The position numbers and the translations under genes were made by a program. The notes under the pieces are model-generated. The model did no database searches. It had not been told where the DNA came from and saw nothing but the letters and a program-made list of their open reading frames with translations. From assembly GCF_958298935.1 (NCBI RefSeq), contig NC_084925.1:8181001-8245000 (forward strand): 64,000 nt of DNA. The letters run 5' to 3'. The DNA comes from Phragmites australis (lineage: Eukaryota; Streptophyta; Magnoliopsida; Poales; Poaceae). Positions 11,804 through 23,488 of the stretch are shown here, piece after piece (position 1 is the stretch's first letter; the number at the start of each line of letters is the position of its first letter).

Positions 11804-13290
11804 TTAAGAGATATGGATATCATGTGATGGAAGTGACTGATCATATTTGTCCTCATCTTCATCAATTTGAGGCACCATGGAGGTGTATGGAGTGGTAGTA
11901 GAAGGTACATCTTCATCATGCTCTTTAGGCTTGATATCCTCAATTGCCATATTCTTGATAGAGGGTTCATCACCTACATCATCACAAGAAACACCTTCTC
12001 CTTGAGAACCATTAGATTCATCAAACTCCACATCATATGTTTCTTCAACAAGACCGGTGGCATTATTGAACACTCGATATGCTTTAGAGTTAGATGCATA
12101 ACCAACAAGAAAACCAATATCGTAATGTTTTTCAAACTTTCTTAGGTGTTCTATTTTCTTAAAGATAAAACACTTACACCCAAACACCCAAAAATATGAG
12201 ATATTGAGTTTTCTCCCAATGAGAAGCTCATATGACGTCTTCTTCAATAGTTGGTGGAGGTACACTCGATTAGATGCACGACACGCCGTGTTGATTGCTT
12301 CCGCCCAAAACTTCTCTGGCGTACCATACTCATCCAACATTGCTCTTGCAAGAGTGATCAAGGTCTTGTTCTTCCTCTCTACCACGCCATTTTGTTGAGG
12401 GGTGTAGCTTGATGAGAACTCATGCTTGATGCCTCTATCATCACAAAATTCTTCAATGTATGTGTTCTTGAACTCCGAACCATTATCACTCCGGATCTTC
12501 ACAAGTGTGGCCTCAAATTCATTTTGAGCCCCCTTAGCAAACTTCTTGAAGATCTCAACGGTCTTGCTTTTGTCATCTAGAAAGAAAGTCTAAGTGTATC
12601 TTGTATAATCATTAATAATGACAAGGGAATAGAGATTACCATCAAGACTTTTGTAGGTAGTTGGTCTGAAGAGGTTCATGTATAGTATCTCTAAGGGTCT
12701 TGATGTAGACATCATGGACTTATATGGATGTGAGCTTGCAACTTGCTTTTCTGCTTGACAAGCGCTACACAACTTGTCCTTGTCGAATACAACATCTTTT
12801 AACCCAACTACAATTTCATTCTTGAACACCTTTTTGAGTTGGCTCATTCTAATATGTGTAAGTCAACGATGCCAAAGCTAACCCAGAGATATTTTGGTGA
12901 AGAGGCATGTAGTCAAGCTTGCTTCGTTAGAGGAGAAATCCACAAGATATATATGTCCATATTTAAAGCCTTTAAAGATTAGATCATTATGTTTTTTGCT
13001 AGTTATGATAACGTCAGCATCACTAAATGAGCATGTGAAACCTAAATCACATAGTTGAGCTACGGAAAGCAAATTAAAACTAAGAGACTTAGCTAAAAGA
13101 ACATTACAGATAGAAAGATCATTGGAGATTGCTATCTTACCCAAACCTACCATATTTGCCTTAGAGTTATCACCAAAGGTGACTTTGCCATGATCTCCCA
13201 TATTATTTAGTGAGGTGAACATCTTTACGTTGCCGATCATATATTATGTGCATCCACTATCAAGCACACAATGCTTGCCACCGGCTTTGT
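11804..13290 (-). pseudogene. Decayed copia protease and integrase
   Basis: The minus strand reads a protease start VLDSGCT (near 13255) followed by a stop, then VTFGDNSKANMVGLGKI. The GAG-pre-integrase/zinc region is LCSACQAEKQVASSH, and the integrase core includes IRSDNGSEFKN and YTPQQNGVVERKNKTL, with FWAEAINTACRASNRVYLHQ downstream. Integrase would insert the cDNA into host DNA. Frame breaks lie near 12880, 12590 and 12510. The tail at 11804-12000 is the variable linker before RT. Confidence 0.85.
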
Positions 13291-13609
13291 AGTTTACCTA
13301 CACATATGAAATTAAGCTTTTTATTTAGTTACCTAACCAAGTTTGGTACCTTTGAAGTGAGACACAAGAGCTTTAGGCACCCAAATTTGCTTAGGAAGCT
13401 TGCCCTTAGCTTGAGTTCCAATGAATTTGGCCATGATTTTTCCACTCTTAAGCTTATGTAATAGAAGATGATGATCATTAAAAGTATATTTGTATTTAGA
13501 AGGCAAAGTAGGGAGGAGTTTAGTAGGAACTGGATACTCCTGTGTGGTGACCAGTGACTTGACAATATTGGTAATATGAATCAACTTCCTTGATGAAGCA
13601 ATTCTTGAT

Positions 13610-15387
13610 CTATATTGTTTTGATGACCTTTTCCACCGGGTTGGAGAAGCATCCAAGGCCTATCTTGTTATAGTACAATGTATTTTTCATGAGGATTTTC
13701 TTGTGCTTGTACTCCCCCTTAGTCAAACGGTCCACACATGACTTGAGACTTGCAATCTCATTCTCAAGCTCTTCATCACTTGCATGATTAGTCTTAGAAG
13801 ATGATATATTATCACATGAAGAGGAGCATGGTATATCAAAAAAATCATCACAATAAGTAGATGCATTAACCTTAACAACATCAATAGTAGGCAATTCATT
13901 CATGCTAGGATCAATAGCATCATAGGTTAACTCAAGTTCTTGATATTTGCATTTCAAGTCAATATGCTCAAGTTTTTGCTTCTTGTTACTAGCCTCAAAA
14001 GACTTGCTAGATGCAACTACATCATATTTCTTAAGCACATCATTGTATTTAGAAAGCAACTCATCATAATTAGAACTAAGCATAGAATTAGCATTTTTAA
14101 GAGACTTGATTTTAGCCTTTTGTTTCTTAATGATAGTAGCATGGTTATTCATGAGCTTAGATAGATCATTAGGATAAATACCATCATCATTACTACTATC
14201 ATCTTCCTCACTACTCATCTTGTTATTACCTTTTGCCATGAGACACATAGGTGGTAGAGGTAGAGGTGGATCATCATTGGTGATGGCGAGGCCCGCGAAG
14301 TTGTTGTCTTCATCATCGCTTGAATAATCACTTGAGCTTATGTTGGAGACCCATTCACCAACAATGTAGGTCTTGCGGCCTCCACCCTTCTTGTTGAAGA
14401 GCTTCTTCTTCCTCTTATCTTGATCCTTCTTCTTGTTCTTGTCCTCATCCAAAATTGCATCAATCTTCTTGGACTTGCTCTTGTTTCTCTTGTTGGGATG
14501 AGGGCAATCATATGATATGTGGTCAAGGTTACCACAATTATAGCACTTCTTCTTTTCTCCCCACCGAACTTGTCAAATTTGTTTGAGCGAAATCTGTTCT
14601 TCTTGGGATCATAGTTGTAGCACTTCTTTTGAAACATGGAGATCATCCTTATGGTTCTTCTCATGAGAAGAGCAAGCTCGGTGTTGGAGTCATCATCATC
14701 ATCATCTTCATCGCTTTCACTTGATGATAGGAGCTTCATCATCTTCTTCTTCTTGTCAACCATATTTGCCTTGAGAGCAAGATTCTTCTTGGATGAAGAC
14801 TCATAATCTCCAAACAAGAACATCTCATGAGCACATATCTTCCCAACGGCGTTAGTGATGGTCATGTCATTGATGTCTTTTTCATAAATAAGAGAGATGA
14901 TAATATTGTATTGCAGCTTGAGAAGCATCGTCAAGATCCTACGAATAATGTCTCCTTGAAACAGTTGAGTGAGTTCAAAAGAATTAATTTCTTTCACAAG
15001 CATATTCATACAAGAATACATATCATTGCATAACTCATTAGGAAGCATATTGAATTGATTAAGAGCATTCTTAAACATATGATATCTTTCCTTATGGATT
15101 TTTCTAGAACCCTCATGAATTTCACAAAGAGCGGTCCAAATCTCATTAGCGAATTCCTTGCTCCTAACTCTAGAGAAAATCTCTTCACTAATTCCCTCAA
15201 ATATAGCATTCTTTGCCATAGCATTCCACCTAACTTATTGGTCGGTAAAAGGTTAATCAAACCCAATGGAGGCGGCTAGCCAAACTTCGGGGGAAATAGC
15301 CTCAAGATAGCTTGTCATGCAAACTTTTTAATAGACGAATTTCTTTTCGTTGAACTTTGTCACGCTACTTCCACTCTTCGGGGCCAT
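13610..15387 (-). pseudogene. Decayed copia gag with CCHC zinc knuckle
   Basis: A likely start is at 15387 (MAPKSGSSVTKF), 33 bp inside the primer site, but stops appear within about 20 codons. The gag core from 15219 reads MAKNAIFEGISEEIFSRV, then TALCEIHEGSRK and FLFGDYES. A zinc knuckle CYNCGNLDHISYDC lies near 14500-14545 in another frame. The lysine- and aspartate-rich coiled-coil-like part (13610-14450) is typical of the long SIRE/Opie-type gag. Several frameshifts are visible. Confidence 0.75.
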
Positions 15388-15419
15388 TGCTTAGAATTTT
15401 AAGCCTATCAAGAGCACGA

Positions 15420-15432
15420 GGCTCTGATACCA
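15420..15432 (-). promoter_or_regulatory. Primer binding site (initiator tRNA-Met type)
   Basis: The minus strand reads TGGTATCAGAGCC, the usual plant initiator-Met primer site. It lies two bases inside the proposed LTR end at 15435 and orients the element minus. Confidence 0.85.
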
Positions 15433-15434
15433 AT

Positions 15435-17395
15435 TGAAAGGATCGAATGACCCAAGATGAGAGGTGAATTGGGCAAATAAAACTTCTACCAAAATCTAGA
15501 ACAAATAGCAACCTTAACCTAGATTAAAGGAAATACAACTACATGAACAAGCTAGGAGAGGGCAACAAAATAAGTAAGCAAAGACACTAAGAAAATATCG
15601 AATTGAAAGCTTGAAATAATGTAAATGCTCAAATTAAATTATAGAATAGTAAAGAGATAGACAAAATAACACCAGATTTTTTCCTGAGGTATCGAGTAGT
15701 TGGCACTTCCCCCTAGTTCTCGTTGGAGCATTCACCAAGGATATCGCTCTCCTTGAGTCATCAAGACTCAAGTGCTCCCTCATGATTGTCACTTCTCCAT
15801 CTCCGGATTGGCGGGCATCTAACCAAGTATATAGCTCTTTCTAAGGCTCCCACAAAAACTCAAAGAGCTCACTGAGACACCTTCAATCATCAAAGACCAG
15901 CTAGTTGTTGCCAACCACCAAGAGTAACAAGCCAATAGCTTCTCTTGACCAACATCAAGCCTAGACTATAGCTAGATGCACACTTGCTACTCTCCAAGCA
16001 CCAATAATATCCTCAATATTCATTTAGGGACTTGAAAATCAACTTAAGTGCTCTCTCTTGCTTCTTGATGACACACGCAATGTATGAACTCCTCAGGGTC
16101 GCAAGAGAGCCAAATGAAACAAAGTGGAGGGGTATTTATAAGCTAGAGATCCAAATTTTAGCTGTTACCTAACTACCCACATTTTCTGTTAACACTAGAT
16201 GATCCAGTGAGTACCTTCTTACTCACATCGGACAATCCGATGAGTACAAACTTTTATTTCCACTGTGCCAGCGGTCATTAGCCATTACTCCTGAGAAATC
16301 ATCCGGTGAACACCGACCTAACACCTGACCATCCTGTGCGTACAAACTAGCCAAACTGTCAGTTGCAACCATATCTAGAAAATATGCTTTGGTAATGATT
16401 TCAATGCCATCACTGGACTATCTGGTTCGTTAAACTTCTTCTACCCTCAAAATCTTCTCTGGTAGAAAAGCTCCGGTGTAGACACTTGTCCATCACCGAA
16501 ATATCAGTGAGTGGAACTCCTTCAAACCAACCGAAACAACCCTCTCTGAAAATATTGCTCCAGTGATCCTTTCTTACCTTCACCGGACCATCCGATGATT
16601 GAACTTTCTTCTGCCACCAGAAACTGTTCTCTGCAAGAATTGATCCGGTGTACATACCATGATCAACAGACCATCTGGTGAACTGAGCTTCAAATTTCTT
16701 CACTTTGAATCGCCTCTAGAATAAATAGTCTGGTGTTGTCATCATTGCATCACCGGATAGTTTGGTGAGTTGAACTTCATTTTTTCCTGACAATTCCTCT
16801 TCTGCTGAAATTAGTCCAGTGCTCTCACCACACTAATATGGGACTATCTGGTGTAACACTTCTAACAATTTTGGCCACGTGTCACCCAGAAAATCATCCG
16901 GTGATTTCATCACTTTGTTCATCAGAGCATCCGGTGCATCTAGAGTATTTTCTGTCTTAAGATAATCATATGCTCCGGTGAGATCACTTCACAGAGATCA
17001 GATCATTCGATGAGGTAAATTTTCTCTAAGCTCTAACTTCTCGATATCTCAACCAGTTTCTATGAGGTACCTAGTGCTAGAAGTTCACAAGTGCGCATCA
17101 AATAAATTCTAGACTCACTAAGTCAAACTACTACTCTTAGTCTCTCTTTATAGTACAGTGAAAAGACTAAAGAAAAACGACCTATGCTAATCTAAGTGTT
17201 CTTCATCTCCTTTGCGATATTTTGAACTAAAAAATTCTTAATCTTGATGCACAAGCCTTTTGATCCTCCACATAATCGTCTTAGGGACAAGAATATCTAA
17301 TTATCATTATGAACTAAATTTTGACTTTCTTCAAAACAAATTATTAGTCACAATGATATGATTATCATTAATCACCAAAACACTTACCACTTACT
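15435..17395 (-). mobile_element. 5' LTR of the decayed SIRE-type copia element
   Basis: On the plus strand it starts TGAAAGGATCGAATGACCC directly beside the primer site. It contains a block of CCGG quasi-palindromes at 16190-17020 and ends in an AT-rich tail. The outer end is approximate (about 17395). A length near 1.96 kb is almost the same as the LTR at 41633-43591. The relation to the partial block at 9060-9480 is by motif style only. Confidence 0.6.
16190..17020. repeat. Array of CACCGGA/TCCGGTG quasi-palindromes
   Basis: About ten degenerate copies of CACCGGANNNTCCGGTG or half-sites alternate with spacers containing (T)CTCTGNAA(G/A)AA. Examples include ATCGGACAATCCGATGAG near 16232 and CACCGGACCATCCGATGA near 16580. 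The unit length is roughly 100 bp and strongly degenerate. Confidence 0.7.
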
Positions 17396-17461
17396 TAGAG
17401 GGCTAGATGCTATATCTGGTCGAGGACGAGTTGGTTGCTTGCGTTGTCAGGCATGAACAAG

Positions 17462-17546
17462 ACTAAAGTGAGATGTTACAAGTGTAATGATTATAGGTAT
17501 TTTCAGTGAGAATGCGAGAAGTCGGAAAACTTTATGACCGCAGAGA
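17462..17546 (+). pseudogene. Copia gag zinc-knuckle fragment
   Basis: The plus strand reads KTKVRCYKCNDYRYFQ, a stop, then ECEKSE. This is a copia CCHC knuckle (C-x2-C-x4-H-x4-C) in which the histidine is replaced by tyrosine and a stop interrupts the motif. It is an orphan fragment in the opposite orientation to the neighbouring copia element. Confidence 0.5.
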
Positions 17547-17588
17547 TTCGTGTTCAGGTTCACCATGGCGCAAATGCCATGGTTTCCG
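17547..17588 (-). pseudogene. 42-bp fragment of an LRR receptor kinase paralogue
   Basis: 38 of 42 bases match 22167-22208, the end of the ectodomain in the receptor gene. The fragment lies about 210 bp from a block matching the receptor upstream region. It is best read as what remains of a tandem paralogue whose coding region was deleted. The 17589-17797 segment between the two matches is unassigned. Confidence 0.6.
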
Positions 17589-18204
17589 TGACGTAGCGTG
17601 CGGCATCTGCCGTCAAAAGGCGATCCACCGCTAGCAGTTGCTGTGTCGTCGATACACTTTTCTCGATCCCGTGATTCTCTCCGTGTGAAACCGTTCTTTT
17701 CTCTCTCTATCCTAATCTATTCTTTGACGGGGAAGAGCTCTGTCTCCGACATCATCATCATCACTTCCGCAAACAGCTCCGAGAGCACATATATTATGTA
17801 GGTATGGTACAAGAAGGGGCCAGTAGATCAGTCGAGACAAAGATGGTGACCAAGCGGTGAAAATCTTCGTGGATGGATATTTGCCAGACTGCCACTAATC
17901 TAGTGAAAGATACTCTGATGGAAAGACGCGTCATTGAGCACTAATTGCGTGCTTCTAGGTCTGATTTGGTGCCTGAGATCAGCAGCATCATATAATACCA
18001 ACTCCAACCGAACCGAAGCGCTATCCTTTCCGTAAAATACTGTGGTGTCTGTTTTGCTGCTCGAAGGAAGCTGTATCGGCCTCCAACGGAGACTCCAAAT
18101 CAGCTTTTTCGCTGCTGCAGTGATATGGCTGGGATGGAGCGGACGGCAAATTTGCAGTGTACTGTAGTGAGTCTCAATGCTGTGTACTGAGTATGTGTGT
18201 GGAT

Positions 18205-18340
18205 CCGAGGGAATGAGTAGAATAATGAAAAATAGGAAATAGGTAGCTGTTGGAGATAGAAAAATAGGAGATATTGTAATAGTGTTAGGGGACGCTATAA
18301 TAGTATTATAGAGGATAAATTTTTAGAGTTTCTATTGAAG
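18205..18340 (+). mobile_element. MITE-like AT-rich insertion, arm 1
   Basis: It reads AAAAATAGGA..GTTGGAGATAGAAAAATAGGAGATATTGTAATAGTGTTA and is absent from the corresponding place upstream of the receptor. A related block lies inverted at 18597-18735. Ends and target duplication are unclear. Confidence 0.4.
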
Positions 18341-18596
18341 ATGGTCTAAGAGTGAACCAATTTTCATTAAAGATTAAGACTATGTTTGATTGGTGCCTAA
18401 TTTTATCATAATTAAAGGTCAACAAAATGTGGCTGTTACATAAAGTGTAGGAACAAAATAGGCTATCACATTTGTGGTAAATTTTGAGAGAAAAATAAGT
18501 CTACGATAGGTGAGGCAAATAGTTAAGAAAGTTTAGCAAGCCGCAAGTGTGGCATTGAACAAAACACATGTCTAAGAAATTGTAGCATAAAGTTCA

Positions 18597-18735
18597 TCTC
18601 GAGTAATACTCTAAAAATTCGTTCCTTATAATACTATTACAGTTTCAACTAATACTATTATAATATTTCTAATATTATTATAACACTTTCTATTTTTTTA
18701 TCTCTAACAATTACTTTATTTTTTACATTTCTCAC
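18597..18735 (-). mobile_element. MITE-like AT-rich insertion, arm 2 (inverted relative to 18205-18340)
   Basis: The reverse complement (GTTAGAGATAAAAAAATAGA..GTTATAATAATATTAG..TTTTTAGAGT) resembles 18205-18340. The two arms flank about 255 bp of receptor-upstream sequence and could pair as a long imperfect hairpin in a transcript. Confidence 0.4.
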
Positions 18736-18906
18736 TCTCCCTCTTCTTTTAGATCCACGATCAGCCCTGTAAATAATGATACCCGTGGGAGAGAGTACAC
18801 TCTAAATATGGAGTATCCAACCATATCGGCTCGGGATACCACTGCTCCTGGATAGGAAAATGAGCACCATGTTAGGTAAGAAGTACATGAACAGCGTATA
18901 ACTGAG

Positions 18907-18962
18907 ATGTGGATCTGCAAATACAGATGCTGCTATGTGGATCTGCAAATACAGATACTGCT
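18907..18962. repeat. 28-bp tandem duplication
   Basis: Two adjacent copies start ATGTGGATCTGCAAATACAG, at 18907 and 18935, and differ at one base (GATGCTGCT against GATACTGCT). Confidence 0.9.
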
Positions 18963-19239
18963 AGAGATAGCCTTAGGGTATGGCGTGGCAAGGTTTGGCA
19001 GGGAACCAAAGTACCCTAAAGTAGTAGCATAATCCAACCTTCTAAATATGGGACTGTTCAACACTAAAATAGATATTATAGTACGGATTTGCTATATTCT
19101 ATCTAGGTATTTCTCCCTCCTCCAACACCTAATTTTTCTTTCCCTTCCTTTGCACCCTCTTCTCCAACTCCGGAGAGCTACGACCTCATATCCTCCATTT
19201 TTGATGACCTATGATTCCTATATTCTTCATCTTTAGTGA

Positions 19240-20849
19240 GGTTAAGGTTCATAGTTCGGACTAGGGTTTGGAGTTCACCGTGTCACCGGGCTTAGAGGTG
19301 GCGACTAAGCACTGCCCAATGCTTCGTATCGTGTTGGCCCAGGTACGATGGGTAAGGGGCCATGCCTATACTAACGTGCCTGTACCAACCCATTTGACTT
19401 GGTCTATTTGGACAGCACTAAGTGCACTAGATAGTGTACACGTGATTTTTTTTTCCTCCGGAGAGTCCTGTAATGTAGGTAAAACGCTTTGTAAACTGCT
19501 AGAGACACTAAGCTAACAGATGGTGGATAGTTTGATTCTTTTCATTGTATTTAACCTTCTTAAAATTTGAAATATTTTTTGACCGAATTTACTTCTTTTT
19601 TGAGGGTGGCAAAATGACGGAACTCACTGAATTGCAGAGAAATTCTACCAAAATCGAAAATCATGCTCTAAGCAAAGGTTGCATCCAACTTGAATTTACA
19701 GCTTAAACTCCTGCAACATGCGCGGGACATCCATTTTTTGAGACAATGGAAAAATCGTTCTGGCCTCAACACCATTTGATGCATATACCAAGACATCCCA
19801 TGGCTACGCTATACCACTAGACCGGTTACTGACAATTTTTAGCATACTTATCTTTTTCATCAAGCAGCTAGTAGGCCCGTCGTCACCTTTTAGTACATAA
19901 TAGATACAAGGAACCATCTTTAAAATGTGCCCTAAAAATTGCAATCAATTAACAGCTATGAATTATGAACATTTATTTTTTGGCTGTGATTAAATCCAGC
20001 TAATTAATCAATTGCAGTTTGTACGCTAGTTTTCGTTTCCCTATTGCATTCCCTATTTCCATCGGAACACAAACTAGGAACTACTCTCCCGAGATCACTT
20101 ACAAGCATTGCCTTTGCTAGTTCTGCTTTCCCTGCTTCTTGGATGCTTTGCAGTTCATGCGCAATGTAAGTAAAAAAAAAAAAAGCAATCAAATTATTTG
20201 TTTTGTTACATAGTAGTTGTCTTGTGGACAATCTTCTGCTCTAGAACATTTTTGTTTCGTTTCTTTCAAAAGTATATATTGTAAGCGTGCGAATTCTTGG
20301 CTTCTCTTTCTCTTTTCTATTGTAAGATCCATTGCGTATTAATTAATTCACCGACCACTAACGGATATATATGATTTCATAGAAATTCTTTTACAGTTTT
20401 TTAATAGCCGGCCATGTCTGGCTATATTAACATGAATGTAAATTAACGGATGTTTATTTTATCCTTGTAATATAGGCCGAGTCACGGGGGAAATGGGTAA
20501 CGTGAAGGCTTCTTATTTGCAAGGAGGATGCTTTCAAGCCAAACATCCTAAATCTAAATGCACGTCAAACCTGTGCTGGTGCTGTTATGGAGGTATTCAT
20601 ACTTGTGATCCTACACTGGCAGTTTGCGAAGCATGATGCCCCAAAAAAAAGGAATTATCTTTAGTTGGAATAATGCAATATCAATATGTGAACATGGTAG
20701 CATTGGGAATAAGAAGCTGATGCAAAGCGCAGTGCTGAATTATTTTTCTTGTCCATGTCGACACATCACCAGTGCTGTGTGTCTGCGTGGGTGCGATCAG
20801 TCCTCTGCGTGCAGCGTTTGCATGGTGATCTAAAAAAAAGAAGAAGATT
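19240..20849. other. 3' flank of the receptor kinase gene, no other gene seen
   Basis: Mostly AT-rich noncoding sequence. It includes an A13 run near 20170. Short frames such as 19268-19516 have no recognisable domain. The receptor polyadenylation region should lie just below 20850, but no single signal stands out. Confidence 0.45.
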
Positions 20850-21322
20850 TTAAACGGGATGAGCCACGAAGCTGCCGCTCTCCTCGCGGCCATCCCAAAA
20901 CACTCCGGGGTCCAACGAACTCTTGTCCTGGCCGCCTTTGTTCGCCGCCGGGAGCCGCGTGCCACTGCTGTCGTCGCAGTCGTCCCGGCACGCGCCGGCC
21001 ACGCTTGAGGTGCGGTCGTAGCGGGCGAGTTGCTGCAGCACCTGCTTCATCGACGGCCGCGACGGTGCGTCGTCCCCGGTGCACATCACCCCGAGTAGGA
21101 ACACGTTCACGGCGTCGTCCACGAACACGGGCCTGTCCTGGATGCTCCCGTCCACGACGTCGTGCAGCGGGCCCCCCGCCTTGTACCGCCGCCACGCCCA
21201 CTCCACCAGGCAGCACTCCGCGCCGCCGTCGTTCGCCACACGCCCGGTCGTCAGCTCCAGCAGCACCACGCCGAAGCTGTACACGTCCAGCTTCTCGTTC
21301 ACCTTCGTGCCTCGTCCGCACT
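20850..21322 (-). CDS. Receptor kinase exon 2: C-terminal kinase lobe and tail
   Basis: After the acceptor GTCGCAG, the exon completes the APE glutamate and reads CGRGTKVNEKLDVYSFGVVL, the typical subdomain IX segment whose aspartate (DVYSFG) is conserved. SRPSMKQVLQQL is the end of the kinase domain. The last part (SSVAGACRDDCDD to SFVAHPV) is an unstructured tail rich in acidic and serine residues. The stop TAA is at 20850-20852. The sequence is GC-rich, as in many grass exons. Confidence 0.92.
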
Positions 21323-21417
21323 CTGCGACCAAAGCAGAGCAGCCATGTAGCCGAAGCTGTACGCGTGCCATTTCAAGTCTAAGACTGTAAGAGTTCGTGT
21401 CTTTGTGGTTAGTTTAC
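21323..21417 (-). other. 95-bp intron of the receptor kinase gene
   Basis: The donor is CAG|GTAAACT (21420-21411) and the acceptor GTCGCAG|AGTGCGG (21329-21316). Splicing joins GCT CCA G to AG TGC, giving the conserved A-P-E. The intron is only 95 bp and contains TACAGCTTCGGCTACATGGC near 21346-21365, a mosaic of both exon edges. It has no in-frame stop, so retention changes the frame (95 is not divisible by 3) and ends at a stop soon after entering exon 2. Confidence 0.9.
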
Positions 21418-23488
21418 CTGGAGCCATGTAGCCGAAGGTGCCGCCGACGGCGGACACGGACTCGAGCTCGCCGGACTTGACGAGGATCCGAGCGAGGCCG
21501 AAGTCGGCGATCTTCGCGTGGAAGTCCGGATCGAGCAGAATGTTGCTGGATTTGACGTCCCGGTGCATGATGGGCTGCGCGCACTCGTGGTGCATGTAGC
21601 TCAGGCCCCTCGCCGCGTCGATAGCGATGCCCAGCCGCGTCGGCCAGTCCAGCGGCGGCGGCGCGGAGGCGCCCTTTCGCCGGTGCAGCCACCGGTCGAG
21701 GCTGCCGTTCTCCATGAACTCGTACACCAGAAGCTTCGTGTCGTCGCTGGAGATGCAGCATAGGAGGCTCACGATGTTGTTGTGCCGGATGTCGCCGAGG
21801 ATCTTCACCTCGGAGTCGAACTCCTTGTCGAGCCTCGCGTCGGTCTTCCCCCTGCTCCACAGTCTCTTCACGGCCACCATCGTGCCGGCGCAACCTCGGC
21901 CGCGGAGGTGGACGCGGTACACCTTGCCGGAGCCACCGCTGCCGATCACGTCCTCCTCCCGGAGCTTGGTGAGTATGTCACACTCCGTGAAGTCGAGCGT
22001 GCGGAACGGCGTCATCTTCCAAACGGTCACGTCTTGCCGGCGCTTCTGCCGCTGGATGATGACACCCCCAACGGCACCAATGATGAGGGCGACGCCAACG
22101 AGCACCGCGGAAATGATCAGGCCAGTTGACATCTGGTTATGGCGGTGGTAACGGCATACCGGAAGGTTCGTGTTCAGCGTCACCATGGCGCAAAGGCCAC
22201 GGTTTCCGAGGAACGCCCCTTCGTACGCCTGGCTCTGCAGAGACTCTGGGACCGCGCCGGTGAGTAGGTTATTCGAGAGGTTGAGGACGCTGAGATGGAG
22301 GTTGTTGAACTCCTGCGGTATGTCGCCGGTGAGCTCGTTGTTAGAGAGGTCAAGGATTGTGAGAACCGGCAGCAACCCAATGGCCGCCGGGATTGCGCCT
22401 GATATCTGATTGCTGCTAAGGTTCAGAGAATTCAGCCTTCCCGATGATCTGATGGAAGGTGGAATCGAGCCAGATATCATGTTCCCGGCGAGATTCAGCT
22501 CATTGAGGTTAACAAACCCTGACATGTTTGCTGGAAGCGGGCCGGAGAACCGGTTGTTTTCCGCCTTGAAATTCTTCAACCCCGCCGCGGAAGCCGGTAC
22601 AGCGCCGGAGAACCAATTGTTCCCCATCTCAATAAATGTGATGTTGGAGGATATGACACTGGGCAGAGTGCCAGTGAAGCCGTTGTTCTGAATATGTACA
22701 CTGGTCAGGTAAGGGAACGCCGACCATACCTTCTCCGGGAAGTCCCCGGTGAAGCGGTTGTTGTACACCATTATGTTGTTCAGCGTGTCGCACTGCCCCA
22801 GGGTCGCCGGGAACACGCCGGAGAAATTGTTGTTGAACACCACGATATCGTAGAGCTTCTTGTTGAAGCAGAGGGTGTCCGGGAGATCGCCGGTGAGCAA
22901 ATTGTTGCACACTTCTAGGTTGCCGAGTGGTGAGTGCTTCCCGAGCTCTAGCGGAAGGGCGCCGGAGAGACTATTGTTGAATAGCCGGAGGTCCTTGAGG
23001 TTTGGGAGCAGCCCGATGCTCGTCGGAATAAGCCCGGTGATGTTGTTCAAGTACAAGTAGAGCAATGTCAAGTTCTTCATGTTGCCGATGGTCTCCGGTA
23101 TTGGTTCGGTGAGCCTGTTCACGGACAAGTCAACCTCGAGCATGCTGACAGCTGTGATGTTAGGGCTGATCCCGCCGGCGAAGTTGTTTGCAAACAGGTA
23201 CAGGTACTGCAACTTTTGAAGCTTCCAAACCCACGCCGGGATTTCGCCATGAAGCTTGTTCTGTGACAGATCCAACATCGTCATCTCCGTGAGCGACGAG
23301 AGTGTGTCGGGGATGCCGCCGGTCAGGTTCATCCCCGACAGCCAGAGCGTCTTCAGCTTTGTCAGCTTGCCGAACTCATCAGGGATGGGCCCTGGCGCGA
23401 ACGGGTTGCTTGCCAACGTCAGTGTCTCGAGCTCATTGAGGCCTCCGATAGCGGCACTCGGGTAGCTCCCATTGAAGCTGTTAGTATC
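21418..23488 (-). CDS. Receptor kinase exon 1, distal part: LRRs, membrane span, N-terminal kinase lobe
   Basis: This open block follows the left target duplication. LRR units run from ETLTLASNPFAPGPIPDEFG to LSVLNLSNNLLTGAVPESL, most with the plant LxGxIP pattern. Next come a short cap with paired cysteines (GLCA..LPVCRY), a hydrophobic span LIISAVLVGVALIIGAVGGV, and basic stop-transfer residues. The kinase shows the glycine loop GSGGSGKVY, VAVKRLW with the catalytic lysine, the RD-type loop HRDVKSSNILLD, ADFGLA, and GTFGYMAP at the donor. No stop or frameshift occurs in this block, consistent with very recent loss of function. Confidence 0.93.
23484..23488. repeat. Left target-site duplication GTATC of the copia insertion
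   Basis: GTATC immediately precedes the TG of the left LTR and matches 28585-28589 after the CA of the right LTR. Five bases is the normal copia duplication. Confidence 0.97.

Larger units (their letters stand above)
17798..19180 (-). repeat. Diverged duplicate of the receptor-kinase upstream region
   Basis: Blocks match in order. 17800-17990 matches 29183-29372 (AGAAGGGGCCAGT, CTTCGTGGATGGATAT, GCCAGACTGCCACTAAT). 18345-18597 matches about 29366-29570. 18970-19030 matches 30468-30520. 19030-19180 matches 32490-32600 (ACGGATTTGCTATATTCTAT). The intervening sequence differs because each copy gained its own insertions. It is noncoding and includes the counterpart of the receptor promoter. Confidence 0.8.

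Noticed and set aside
21005..22151. Plus-strand open frames opposite the receptor kinase exons
   Set aside because: High-GC shadow frames; the minus strand carries clear LRR and kinase motifs and splice sites.
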